A stretch of 64,000 bases of DNA, taken from assembly GCF_022829605.1 (NCBI RefSeq), contig NZ_JAKSYD010000260.1, forward strand, positions 1 through 64,000. The letters are read 5' to 3'. Of this stretch, positions 1-7,206 are shown in pieces. The position numbers and the translations under genes are program-made. Source of the DNA: Methylobacterium sp. E-065 (GTDB lineage: Bacteria; Pseudomonadota; Alphaproteobacteria; Rhizobiales; Beijerinckiaceae). How positions within the stretch are numbered: the first letter of the stretch is position 1; each line of letters opens with the position of its first letter. The notes under the pieces are model-generated. The model saw only the letters and a list, made by a program, of their open reading frames with translations. It made no database searches and was not told where the DNA came from.

Positions 1-1
1 G

Positions 2-226
2 ATCGTCAGCTTCATCGACGGCAAGACCTACAAGACGCTCAAGCGCCACCTGACCAGCCACGGGCTGGACCCGCGGGCCTACCGCGACCGCTACGGCCTG
101 CCGGCCGATTACCCGATGGTCGCCCCGGCTTACGCCGAGCAGCGCTCCGCCCTCGCCAAGGCGATCGGCCTCGGCCAGCCCGGCGCCATGGCCGAGCGCG
201 AGCGCAAGGGTCGCAAGGCGGCCTGA
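2..226 (+). CDS. MucR-family transcriptional regulator, C-terminal part (5' truncated by window)
   Basis: The reading frame is open from base 2 to a TGA at 224-226. It gives the last 74 residues of a ROS/MucR zinc-finger regulator, with the family signature LKRHLTSHGLDP followed by YGLPADYPMVAPAYAEQRS. These DNA-binding proteins control exopolysaccharide, motility and cell-cycle genes in alphaproteobacteria. Only the end of the zinc-finger region and the basic tail (ERERKGRKAA) are inside the window, so the first zinc ligands cannot be checked. A GC-rich hairpin follows the stop. Confidence 0.9.
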   Translation: MVSFIDGKTYKTLKRHLTSHGLDPRAYRDRYGLPADYPMVAPAYAEQRSALAKAIGLGQPGAMAERERKGRKAA

Positions 227-243
227 GATCGGATCGCGTCCCA

Positions 244-288
244 GGGACCCCTGCACGAGCCCTTGCCGCGGCTCGGCGACGGGGTCCC
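244..288 (+). terminator. Hairpin downstream of the MucR gene
   Basis: An 8-bp perfect outer stem (gggacccc at 244-251 with ggggtccc at 281-288) encloses a second stem, gagcc at 257-261 with ggctc at 270-274. No clear T-run follows, so it is a terminator candidate by position and structure only. Confidence 0.5.
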
Positions 289-451
289 GGGCGTTCGGCC
301 GCCAACAAGGCTGATCCCGGGGCGATGCCGGTGACCCGCGCCATCGTTGCTGTGGCGCCACACATGTCCAGGACATTGCCCGACACGGACAAGCTGCCTT
401 ACTCTGCACATAGCGTCTGCGCACGTCGGATCCCGAGACGACAACCAAGGG

Positions 452-736
452 ATGGGCGAGATGAAGCGAGAGCAGACGAAGCAGAGTTCGGTCGTGCCCT
501 TCCCGGCGCATATCGCCCCGGCCGTGGCTGACGAGGACACCGCGTCGATCATCGCCGTGCTGCAGGATCATCTGGCGCTCGCCCGCGAAGGCCGGATGCG
601 CTCTTTGGCGATCGTCTCCGTCTCGGCCGATGGTGAAGCGATCGGAACCCAATGGTCGTGCAAGAGCGGCGATATCAGCAGCCTGATCGGCAAGCTGACG
701 GTGCTCGCCCATGATCTGATGGCCGCGCGGAAGTAA
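452..736 (+). CDS. Hypothetical protein, 94 aa
   Basis: I do not recognise a named family. ATG 452 (MGEMKREQTK) is preferred over in-frame starts further upstream because it sits behind an AAGG-type ribosome site and the upstream residues look non-coding. The protein is soluble, with a polar N-terminus and a compact alpha/beta-looking core (SLAIVSVSADGEAIGTQW) ending in a helix (LIGKLTVLAHDLMAARK). There is no signal peptide or membrane segment. It stands alone between the MucR gene and a secreted protein. Methylobacteria carry many such small orphan genes; its role is unknown. Confidence 0.6.
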   Translation: MGEMKREQTKQSSVVPFPAHIAPAVADEDTASIIAVLQDHLALAREGRMRSLAIVSVSADGEAIGTQWSCKSGDISSLIGKLTVLAHDLMAARK

Positions 737-842
737 TCGCCCGGTCCAGAATTGCGCGGCCGAATCGCTCCACGCCGATCCGTGCAGACAGCCTCGGCCG
801 GGCATGCCGCGGCCCCTCCGTACCGCCAGGGATTGGCCGACG

Positions 843-1223
843 ATGAGACGCACCCTGCTCGCGGTTCTGCTCGCCGCCGCACCGCTGCCCGGCGGGTTCG
901 CGCTGGCCGAGGACGCGCCGGACACGGCTTTGTCCAAGCGCACCGAGACGATCGACGGGTTGGTGCGGATCGTGGGTGCCCAGGCCGGCATCGTACTGCA
1001 TTGCCGGGCGCTCTATACTGTGGATGACGCGATCTCGGACGGTCTGTCGCGGACGGCCCGCCGTGCCCTCGAGGCGGCCCTGGGCCGCCGTCGGGCCGAA
1101 ACCGCCATCGCGGCCGAAGGCCAACGCGCTGCGGATGAGATCGCCACGGTCGGCGCCGACCGCTGGTGCGCCGATCAGCGCGACATCCTCAATACCGACG
1201 GCGTTCGGGTTTTCCTCGACTGA
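843..1223 (+). CDS. Secreted hypothetical protein, 126 aa
   Basis: ATG 843 starts a clear signal peptide: MRRT, then a hydrophobic core LLAVLLAAAPLPG, and an Ala-rich cleavage region near FALAED. The mature part is about 100 residues, mostly helical, with two cysteines (HCRALY and RWCADQ) that could form a disulfide in the periplasm. In-frame starts further upstream add Arg-rich, non-signal-like residues, so 843 is preferred. No family recognised. Confidence 0.6.
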   Translation: MRRTLLAVLLAAAPLPGGFALAEDAPDTALSKRTETIDGLVRIVGAQAGIVLHCRALYTVDDAISDGLSRTARRALEAALGRRRAETAIAAEGQRAADEIATVGADRWCADQRDILNTDGVRVFLD

Positions 1224-1584
1224 ACACTGCTGACAAAACACCCGCCGCGCCATCGCGTTCGAGGAGGGGGGTCTTCGTCATCGAAAATTGCGTGGGGTGC
1301 CCTGATGCGCCCCCTGCCGCATGTGGCGGCTGTTCGGCGATACGGGGCCGTGGGGCAGGTCCCGCAGGACAGCCCTTCACCCGCTAGACTTTGCGATCTG
1401 CCGGAAAATCAGATCTCGCATTTGCCAGCGTGACGTTCTGCAATGCAGAACTCATTATATCCTTGTTCACCGCGCGCCCGTCTGCCATCATTTGTCGGCG
1501 GATGAATAGAAACGGATCACGCTGGTCTCGCTCATCCGAACAAGAGCCCTGAAGGGCCGAGGGACCGGCGGAGGAGGAAACCGC
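1224..1584. other. Gene-poor stretch, 361 bp
   Basis: No gene with support on either strand. There is a short Cys-rich frame at about 1270-1387 without a proper start codon, and an AT-richer patch near 1440-1470 that could hold the promoter of the following membrane-protein gene. Confidence 0.4.
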
Positions 1585-1767
1585 ATGTCGCGCCCGATTT
1601 ATCTCGCCCTCGCCCTCGTCGTGTGCGGCGCCGCCGTGACGCTGTTCGCCTTCCTCCGCGCGCCTCGATCGAAGGAGTTCGCCGGCTGGGACGTCGCGTT
1701 CATGGGCGGGATTGGCGCTGTCGCCCTCGGCTTCCTGACGACCCTCGTCGAGGTGATCACCGAGTAG
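1585..1767 (+). CDS. Small membrane protein, 60 aa
   Basis: ATG 1585 lies behind a strong ribosome site (GGAGGAGG, 1570-1577). The 60-residue product has two predicted membrane segments: ILE-type start IYLALALVVCGAAVTLFAFL and, after a short basic loop (RAPRSKEF), a Gly/Ala-rich helix MGGIGAVALGFLTTLV. The loop charge suggests a hairpin in the inner membrane. No family recognised. Confidence 0.6.
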   Translation: MSRPIYLALALVVCGAAVTLFAFLRAPRSKEFAGWDVAFMGGIGAVALGFLTTLVEVITE

Positions 1768-2066
1768 AGCGGCCTTCGCCGAAGCGGGCATCGGATCGAC
1801 GCCTGGGGCTTTGGTCGATCGCAAGATTTTGTCGAGAGCCGGCAGCCACGGGGGCGAAAGCCGCTTCGGGGTCCGCCGTCTCGACGGACCGGATGTGTTC
1901 TTCGGCGATCGTGCGCGATCCGACTCTCGGTCTATCCGCCGTCAATATCGCTGGACCCGATACGTCCGTCTCACAAACCAGTGAGTCGATGATTGGAACT
2001 GCAGAAACCGACAATTTGATCTTTTAACGGAACCCGACCTGAAGGCGCATCGACGATCCTTGCTGC
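1768..2066. other. Intergenic, no gene seen
   Basis: 299 bp without a supported gene. It becomes AT-richer towards 1940-2030, where a promoter for the PilZ gene is likely, but I cannot name clear -35/-10 boxes. Confidence 0.35.
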
Positions 2067-2387
2067 ATGACCTTCTATGAGGCAGCGATGTTCGAACGGC
2101 GCAGTGCTCCGCGTACGATCCTGAACGAGACCGGCAGCATCTCGGTCGACGAGCACAGCAGCCTGCCCTGCATCGTCTACGATCGGTCGGTCGGCGGTAT
2201 CCGCATCGCCCTCCCGGAGGCGGAGATCGTTCCGGATCGCTTCGTGCTGAGCATCAATGCAAGCAACGAGATCCTCGTCTGCCAAGCGGTCTGGCGTCGG
2301 CTGGAGGAGATCGGCGCGGCGACCGAAATCTCTGCGCCGGCCCGTCCGACCACGCCGGATTCGCGGTACGCGCTGGAGCCGGTCTGA
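2067..2387 (+). CDS. PilZ-domain protein
   Basis: A short single-domain PilZ protein, the usual cyclic-di-GMP receptor fold. The characteristic N-terminal FERRSAPR motif (RxxxR-type arginines that clamp the ligand) is followed by a short D-x-S-x-x-G element in YDRSVGGIRI, then a beta-barrel pattern (FVLSINASNEILVCQAVWRR). ATG 2067 is the longest start, and ATG 2088 (MFERRSAPR) is an equally good alternative. Alphaproteobacteria encode many such proteins and most have no known partner. PleD, a likely cyclic-di-GMP maker, is encoded at 43.4 kb. Confidence 0.75.
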   Translation: MTFYEAAMFERRSAPRTILNETGSISVDEHSSLPCIVYDRSVGGIRIALPEAEIVPDRFVLSINASNEILVCQAVWRRLEEIGAATEISAPARPTTPDSRYALEPV

Positions 2388-2495
2388 CGCGGCGTCCCTC
2401 GGCCGCCCGCGTAGCCGGGCGGCACCTTCGCGCCGATGGATCGTTCTCCCTCGGCTGCCGCCGGCGGGATCGCGGCGAAAGGGAGGGAATGCACC

Positions 2496-2672
2496 ATGTC
2501 GGATCCGAGAGCGCCCGACGCGGAGGAAATGCCGGACCTGCCGCAGGGTTTGCCGATGCCACCGAACACCGGCGACATGCCGCCCCCGCGGCTTCCGCCG
2601 GCCCCGGCCGACGATCCGGAGCCCCCGCGCGGGGAACCAGCGCCCGATATCGACGCGGTCCCAGGCCTGTGA
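2496..2672 (+). CDS. Small proline-rich hypothetical protein, 58 aa
   Basis: ATG 2496 follows an AAGGGAGG ribosome site. The peptide is acidic and about one-third proline (LPQGLPMPPNTG, PPPRLPPAPADDPEPP), so it is likely disordered. No signal peptide or family. The good ribosome site is the main reason to believe it. Confidence 0.45.
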   Translation: MSDPRAPDAEEMPDLPQGLPMPPNTGDMPPPRLPPAPADDPEPPRGEPAPDIDAVPGL

Positions 2673-2764
2673 CGGGCGCCCCGCCGGAGTTGACCGGGAT
2701 TGCGAACGGCGCCGTCGCGGGACGATCGAGAAGCCCCCGCTGCAATTCCAGGCGACGGACCTGG

Positions 2765-3016
2765 ATGCGACACGCCCTGAGCATCGCCGCCTGGCTCGGC
2801 TGGATGGCGCCAGGCTCCGCCGCCGATCAGCCTCTCAGCATCGAGCGGCTCAACGGGGAGGGTTGGGAGATTGCCGGCTACACGGGGACCTTCGACAATC
2901 GCTCATCCCTGATCCTGTTTCGCAAGCGGGACAGGGCCTATCTCGTCCAGTGCTCGATCCTGTACGATGTGACGCGCAACCCCCGCGTCGTCACGAACTG
3001 CTATGAGTTGCACTGA
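2765..3016 (+). CDS. Small secreted hypothetical protein, 83 aa
   Basis: ATG 2765 gives a signal peptide (MRHALSIAAWLGWMAPGSAA). The mature domain of about 60 residues is beta-rich (WEIAGYTGTFDNRSSLILF) with two cysteines (VQCSIL, TNCYELH) placed for a disulfide. The frame stays open well upstream, but there it overlaps the proline-rich gene in another frame, so the signal-peptide start is chosen. No family name. Confidence 0.55.
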   Translation: MRHALSIAAWLGWMAPGSAADQPLSIERLNGEGWEIAGYTGTFDNRSSLILFRKRDRAYLVQCSILYDVTRNPRVVTNCYELH

Positions 3017-3066
3017 GGCGCGCCGCACAGGCGGCCCCGTCGCGGCAGCGCGCATCGAGACCTCTT

Positions 3067-3160
3067 AGAGCGCTCTCCGCCGAAGTGGACGCCGGTTCGG
3101 CGCAAGAGAGCGCGTCAAGACAAAGGCTTAGAGCCGCGCACGATTGCAACGCGATCGGGC
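3067..3160. repeat. Dispersed repeat family B, copy 1
   Basis: About 90 bp sharing a common pattern with 44808-44898: agcgc(t/c)ctccgccga, then accggttcggc(g/a)caaga(g/c)agcg, then a gcgca(c/g)gattg block. Both copies are intergenic and follow a gene's stop codon. Neither encodes a protein. It is probably a genus-specific palindromic interspersed element. Confidence 0.6.
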
Positions 3161-3166
3161 ACGGCT

Positions 3167-3358
3167 CTAGTCCCAATCAATGTTCAGGGATCGCTCGAAA
3201 GCGGCCGCCGACATCTCCTTGCCCTTCGGGTCGGCGACCGTGATCTCGCGAAAACCCCGTCGGGTCAGCTCCCAGGTCTTCTCCATGGCCTGCTCGTCGG
3301 TCCCGCAGGCGAACGTCATGATACGCCCGGACGGGTCGATCCCCTTGACGGTGAACAC
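3167..3358 (-). CDS. Hypothetical protein, 63 aa
   Basis: A GTG start at 3358 sits 6 bases after GGAG. The product (FTVKGIDPSGRIMTFACGTDEQAMEKTWELTR and on) looks like a small alpha/beta domain with one cysteine. There is no signal or membrane segment. Upstream on the same strand there is a TATATAAG-like AT patch at about 3384-3391. Family not recognised. Confidence 0.55.
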   Translation of the reverse strand: MFTVKGIDPSGRIMTFACGTDEQAMEKTWELTRRGFREITVADPKGKEMSAAAFERSLNIDWD

Positions 3359-3472
3359 ACCATTCTCCTCGCTCGTTTGCGCTTATATAGCGCCGCAGTC
3401 TCGATCCTGTCGCGAGGCGAGATGGCATGGACCCGAGAGGCTGCCATCGCGTTATCCGGGGAGAGGCACCCG

Positions 3473-3667
3473 ATGACGAACGCCCGCGACATTCCGATCC
3501 CGGAACGCGCCCCCGACCCGATCGAATCGGCCACGGACGGACGCATGGATCTCGAGCAGGACATCTCGAACAAGCCGCTGCCGATAACCGATGCGGAACC
3601 GGATGTCGGCCTGTCTCAGAAGGGTACCGGCGCGGACGCCGTGTTCCGGCGTGAGACTGAGATCTGA
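3473..3667 (+). CDS. Hypothetical protein, 64 aa
   Basis: ATG 3473 follows GGGGAGAGG. The peptide is acidic, hydrophilic and probably disordered (PIPERAPDPIESATDG, DLEQDISNKPLPITD). It may be a stress-type small protein like others in methylobacteria, but no domain is visible. Confidence 0.5.
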   Translation: MTNARDIPIPERAPDPIESATDGRMDLEQDISNKPLPITDAEPDVGLSQKGTGADAVFRRETEI

Positions 3668-3759
3668 GCCTGGGATCTTGAGCGGGCACGCCCGACGATG
3701 GTTATCCGACACACCCGGCTTACGACGGCTGCGGCCGGGCGGACCTGAGGAGCCCGAGC

Positions 3760-4088
3760 ATGGCCGACGGTCCCCGCTTCGAGCTCCCGCCGCACAGGCG
3801 CGACTTCGCCGAGCGTCGTTTGGCAAAGCCGCCCAGGGCGTTCGCAAGCTTCATTGAAGTGGTGCGTCGCACCAACGACACGGTTCATGGCGCAACGGAA
3901 CCGGCGACCTCGTCCCGGATGCGTTCCACCAGAGCGCCGCGTGCATCCACGCGATGCTCCAGTACGGCGGAGACATGACCCGACAGACGACGGAACAGGT
4001 TTCGGAGCGACTGCAGTGTGAGCGCATCAAGGGCTTGAACCGGCGGCTCGATACGCCGCTGGCCACATCTGGGCAGGGACGGAGATGA
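3760..4088 (+). pseudogene. Phasin-like gene with a single-base frameshift
   Basis: The start (MADGPRFELPPHRRDFAERR, then AFASFIEVVRRTNDTVHG) strongly resembles the N-terminus of granule-associated phasins. Near base 3900 the sense moves to the -1 frame, where it continues GDLVPDAFHQSAACIHAML through MTRQTTEQVSERL to TGA at 4086-4088. That stop overlaps the next gene's ATG as ATGA, which is strong evidence that the -1 frame is the real 3' end. The whole span of 329 bp is one base short of a multiple of three. Either the gene is decaying or one base is missing from the assembly. Confidence 0.6.
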
Positions 4089-4327
4089 TCGAGCGGGAGA
4101 TTGGCCGGCTGGCCGATGAAAGTCTGCGTCTGAGCATCCGGCAAGCCGAACTGGCCGTACGCCTGACGACGGCGGTTCACTATGCTTGGCTGGATCTGTG
4201 TCTCGAAGGGTACCGGACGCTGACATCCGTTCTGAACGCCGGATCGGACCAGCGCGAACGGACCCGCCGACTCATCCAGCGCGGCGTCCCGGCAGCGGAG
4301 GCCGCCCGGGCGTTGCACATCGTCTGA
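4085..4327 (+). CDS. Hypothetical protein, 80 aa, coupled to the phasin-like gene
   Basis: ATG 4085 overlaps the upstream stop (ATGA), implying translational coupling. The product is helical and charged (MIEREIGRLADESLRLSIRQ) with a Trp/Tyr/Cys cluster (HYAWLDLCLEGYRTL). No membrane segment. The context suggests a role with the phasin-like protein, but I do not recognise the family. A strong hairpin follows at 4370-4394. Confidence 0.55.
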   Translation: MIEREIGRLADESLRLSIRQAELAVRLTTAVHYAWLDLCLEGYRTLTSVLNAGSDQRERTRRLIQRGVPAAEAARALHIV

Positions 4328-4369
4328 GTCCCGGGGTCGGACATGCCCGACTGCGGCGACTTCGGATTT

Positions 4370-4394
4370 GGGGGCGATCCGGTTGATCGCCCCC
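4370..4394. terminator. Hairpin between convergent genes
   Basis: A perfect 10-bp stem (gggggcgatc 4370-4379, gatcgccccc 4385-4394) with a 5-base loop. It sits between the ends of a plus-strand and a minus-strand gene, so it can serve both as a bidirectional terminator. Confidence 0.7.
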
Positions 4395-4410
4395 GGATTC
4401 GATGCTCAGC

Positions 4411-4662
4411 TCAGCGGCTCGCCTCGGCGGACGCCTGGACCAGGGTCCGTCTGGTCGTCGAAGCGATCCGAAGATCACCCGTCGCGGGCACCAGCTGCGG
4501 CGTGGTCGTCAGATGCGCGAGACGGCGGCCCTGTTGAGCGATCACAGCCTGATCGCGATAGAGCGGCGGGGTCAGATGAAGGTTTTCCTCGGCCGAGGCC
4601 GAGCCGGCGAAGGTGGCGGCCGAGATGAGCGCCGCCGACGCGAGGATGAAGATCGTGCGCAT
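4411..4662 (-). CDS. Small secreted protein, 83 aa
   Basis: ATG 4662 starts a textbook signal peptide (MRTIFILASAALISAATFAGSASA, cleavage before EENL). The mature part of about 60 residues is polar (YRDQAVIAQQGRRLAHLTTT) with no cysteines. The longer in-frame start upstream adds a non-signal-like Ser/Arg stretch and is not used. Function unknown. Confidence 0.6.
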   Translation of the reverse strand: MRTIFILASAALISAATFAGSASAEENLHLTPPLYRDQAVIAQQGRRLAHLTTTPQLVPATGDLRIASTTRRTLVQASAEASR

Positions 4663-5073
4663 GGTGCGTCTCCGTTTCGATCGCAGGTCGGATCGCGAAG
4701 AGCGACCGACGCCGCATAGAACCACACTTTTGTGCGCTGCGGCATGTTCATCGTGCATTGCAACATACAGCTACGTTGGCACTGTCGTGCAAGGATGAAC
4801 GCGCCGCATCAGGCGTGGCGTCCAATCGATCGTCCGGATCGCCATGCATTCAGCGCAAATGAAATAAACTTCCTCCCCTGCAGGCTCAAATTTATGTTGA
4901 GACGTGAGAAGATATAATTTCTCGCCTGGGGCCGCGCGTGGCGTCGACTGCCCCGGCATTGGCGTTCGCGGTGCTGTGATCGGGACGATACGAATCAGCA
5001 ACACCTCCGCCAGAGCCCCGTCACATCAAGGCGCTACCCAGGGGTCGAACTGCGAAGAAGCCGGAGCGATGGT
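4663..5073. other. Intergenic, 411 bp, partly AT-rich
   Basis: No supported gene. The stretch 4850-4920 is markedly richer in A and T than the surrounding DNA (for example aaataaactt and agaagatataattt). It probably contains promoters for the two flanking, divergently read small genes. Confidence 0.4.
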
Positions 5074-5301
5074 ATGACGCCCGCCGATCTCGACAAGCGC
5101 GCAGAGCTGACCGTCTGGCCGAAACGTGCCCCCGGCCGATCGGCGAGGGGCCGTCCGTTCGCGACCCTGCGCGAAGCGCTGGCCGTCGCCGTGCAGGCGA
5201 TCGAGGCAGAGGATGCGCAGCCCTGGATCATCACAGAGGCGGGCGACATCCTTTCGCCGGGCTGGATCCGCGCCAACAGCCAGTCGCGCGCGCTGCAGTA
5301 G
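5074..5301 (+). CDS. Hypothetical protein, 75 aa
   Basis: ATG 5074 lies behind a GGAG ribosome site. The protein is MTPADLDKRAELTVWPKR, then a helix (LREALAVAVQAIEAED), then PWIITEAGDILSPGWI. It looks like a small folded alpha/beta domain. No membrane or signal segment and no named family. Confidence 0.55.
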   Translation: MTPADLDKRAELTVWPKRAPGRSARGRPFATLREALAVAVQAIEAEDAQPWIITEAGDILSPGWIRANSQSRALQ

Positions 5302-5331
5302 GATTACCGGCCGCCGCGCGGAATCGGCGGC

Positions 5332-5709
5332 TCAACAGCCGATGCAGATGTCGCGCACGACGTGCTCGTGCCGGGCGCCGGTGCGCTGGTTCGGAAGCTG
5401 CCCGCCGATGGACGGAAACCCGGTTCCGAGCATCCGGGGCCGGCGCCTGCCCGCGTCAGGGTCGATCTGGGGCGGGGCCGGGGTCACGGACGGCTCCGCG
5501 ACCGTGCTGTTCGCCATGCCGGGCTCGGGCAGCGTCAGGGCCATGCCTGGCGCCGGGAGCCCTTGGGCGAACTCGCCCGCCTGGGCGGGCGCCAACACGG
5601 CGATGGACAAGGAGGCGAGGGGCAGGATGCCAAGGGACAGGCGTACGACGACACGTCGGCACCGCACACGCAGCGCGGTCACCGTCAGGGACGGCAGCGA
5701 CCGGCGCAT
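5332..5709 (-). CDS. Secreted hypothetical protein, 125 aa
   Basis: ATG 5709 gives a long basic N-region (MRRSLPSLTVTALRVRCRR) followed by a hydrophobic signal core (LSLGILPLASLSIAVLA) and an AQA cleavage site. The mature part is Pro/Gly-rich and ends in a conserved-looking tail, QRTGARHEHVVRDICIGC, with two cysteines in CIGC. The frame is open further upstream but overlaps the next gene's coding sequence, so this start is chosen. Function unknown. Confidence 0.55.
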   Translation of the reverse strand: MRRSLPSLTVTALRVRCRRVVVRLSLGILPLASLSIAVLAPAQAGEFAQGLPAPGMALTLPEPGMANSTVAEPSVTPAPPQIDPDAGRRRPRMLGTGFPSIGGQLPNQRTGARHEHVVRDICIGC

Positions 5710-5735
5710 TCGCGCCGGTGCCGTTCGGGATATCC

Positions 5736-5984
5736 TCAAAAGGCCCGGCCGTAATACGGCTGCGAGACCGGCCGGTACCGGTTGCTCACCGGCCAGGTGT
5801 AGGGCTGGTCCTTGACCGTGCGCATATCGGCTCGGAACGTCGGCTGGTTGAAACCCAGCCCCTGATGGATCGGAGCCTTCCCGGCCCCACGCGGCTGAGA
5901 GCCCGCCTCGCGCGCGAGCGCTGCGCTCGACAGACCCAGAACGAGAACGGCCGCCCACGAAGCGCGGCTCAGAATGACGCTCAT
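5736..5984 (-). CDS. Small secreted protein, 82 aa
   Basis: ATG 5984 follows GGAGACGGAG and opens a signal peptide (MSVILSRASWAAVLVLGLSSAALA). The mature peptide of about 58 residues is rich in Pro, Tyr and Arg (NRYRPVSQPYYGRAF at the end). It may be a cell-envelope peptide. No family recognised. Confidence 0.55.
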   Translation of the reverse strand: MSVILSRASWAAVLVLGLSSAALAREAGSQPRGAGKAPIHQGLGFNQPTFRADMRTVKDQPYTWPVSNRYRPVSQPYYGRAF

Positions 5985-6061
5985 CTCCGTCTCCTGTCCC
6001 GGCCGAGACGCCGGTGCGGACAGAACGGCGGCGCTGGAATTGCGGTTCCGGAACACGCCGC

Positions 6062-7111
6062 TCAGAATGCGCCGTCACCGCCGAGGCAGGCCGCCGCGAG
6101 GGCGCCCCCGCAGGGATCGTTGAGCCGGCCGGGCGCGGCAGCCGCACCGCCGATACCGGCACCGCCGGACGCCCCTCCGCCGGCCGGCGCCGTTTGAACG
6201 CGGTCGAGATCCCGAGCCGCCACCACGGATGGCGCGGCCGCGATCCCGGCGCCGCCCGAAGCCGCTCCCCCCGTTGTCCCGGTCGAGACCGCACCTGGGA
6301 CGAGACCCGTGACGGCCCCCGTACCGCCTCCGGTCGTGAAGGCCGCGAGCCCGGAGGTCGTGGTGCCGAGGGTGGCCGCGTCGGCGGCGTTGGCGGTTCC
6401 GGCCGAAGCGAAGTTCGATGCGGTCGTGGCGTCGGTGCCCAGGCTCGTCGTGGTGCGTGATGGGCTGCCGGTCCCGGTGGCGGATGTACCGAAGGTCGAC
6501 GTGCCGAACGCGGATGTCCCCAGACCGGACGTCCGCCCCACGCCCGTGCCGGTGTTGAAGCCCGTCGTCAGACCTGTTGTCAGGCCGGTCGCATTCGTCG
6601 TGAACGCCGCGTTGCTCCCCAGGCTGGCCGTCCCGAAGGTCGTCGAGAGGGCGCTTCCCGAAAGCGAGCCGAGGGCCGCGTTCGATGTCGAGCCCAGCGT
6701 GGTGCCGAAACCGCCCAGTGTTCCGATGGCCCCGGCCGTGCTGCCGGTTCGACCCGAGCCGAGCGTCGACCCGGTGACTCCGGCGCCCCCCGTGCTTCCG
6801 GTGCCGGAGGAGGTGCCGAGCCGGCCGGCACCGGACGCCGCGCTGCCGGGCGCCCCGATCGAGCCACCGCCGCCTCCGCCACCGCCGAAGCTGAGCTGAC
6901 CGGCGTTCAGCAGACCGCCGGTCTGGGCCGAGAGGGTCGGGAACGGTCCGGTCGTGGACCCACCGCCGAGGCTGAGCTGCCCCGGATTGGAGATGGCGGT
7001 GACCGGCTCCAGGGAGGCCGCGGCAGGCGCCGTCGCGGTGGCCGACAGGCTCTGCGCCGAAGCCGGGGCGGCGATCGAACTCAGCAGAGCAGCGGCGAGC
7101 AGGACGCGCAA
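6062..7111 (-). CDS. Thr/Ser/Gly-rich secreted protein, 349 aa
   Basis: ATG 7111 gives a signal peptide (MRVLLAAALLSSIAAPASAQ). Two related motifs follow, SNPGQLSLGGG and LNAGQLSFGGGG. Most of the rest is low complexity in Thr, Gly, Ser and Ala (TTGLTTGFNTGTG, FGTSTFGTSATGTG), ending in a Gly/Ala-rich tail with two cysteines (NDPCGGALAAACLGG). The composition fits a surface or outer-membrane adhesive or structural protein that lacks a globular domain. It is divergent from the BON/OmpA-like gene. The frame is open throughout, with one clear signal peptide, so I take it as real. Confidence 0.6.
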   Translation of the reverse strand: MRVLLAAALLSSIAAPASAQSLSATATAPAAASLEPVTAISNPGQLSLGGGSTTGPFPTLSAQTGGLLNAGQLSFGGGGGGGGSIGAPGSAASGAGRLGTSSGTGSTGGAGVTGSTLGSGRTGSTAGAIGTLGGFGTTLGSTSNAALGSLSGSALSTTFGTASLGSNAAFTTNATGLTTGLTTGFNTGTGVGRTSGLGTSAFGTSTFGTSATGTGSPSRTTTSLGTDATTASNFASAGTANAADAATLGTTTSGLAAFTTGGGTGAVTGLVPGAVSTGTTGGAASGGAGIAAAPSVVAARDLDRVQTAPAGGGASGGAGIGGAAAAPGRLNDPCGGALAAACLGGDGAF

Positions 7112-7206
7112 GGCAGTCTCCAGGGTGGGCTCCGCGCAGCGGATGCCAGAGCCAACCGGACCCGGCCCGGGCCGTTCCGGCGACCTGCTGCCGCGGCGCA
7201 GCCTTC

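Noticed and set aside
1265..1387. A Cys-rich frame (NCVGCPDAPPAACGGCS) after GAGGAGGGGG
   Set aside because: Attractive metal-binding-like pattern, but no ATG, GTG or TTG at the right distance from the ribosome-site-like bases. Too short to support.
6309..6899. A Val/Pro-rich plus-strand frame opposite the Thr/Gly-rich protein
   Set aside because: The VPxVDVP-type repetition is simply the reverse of the Gly/Thr repeats. No ribosome site, and the other strand has a signal peptide.
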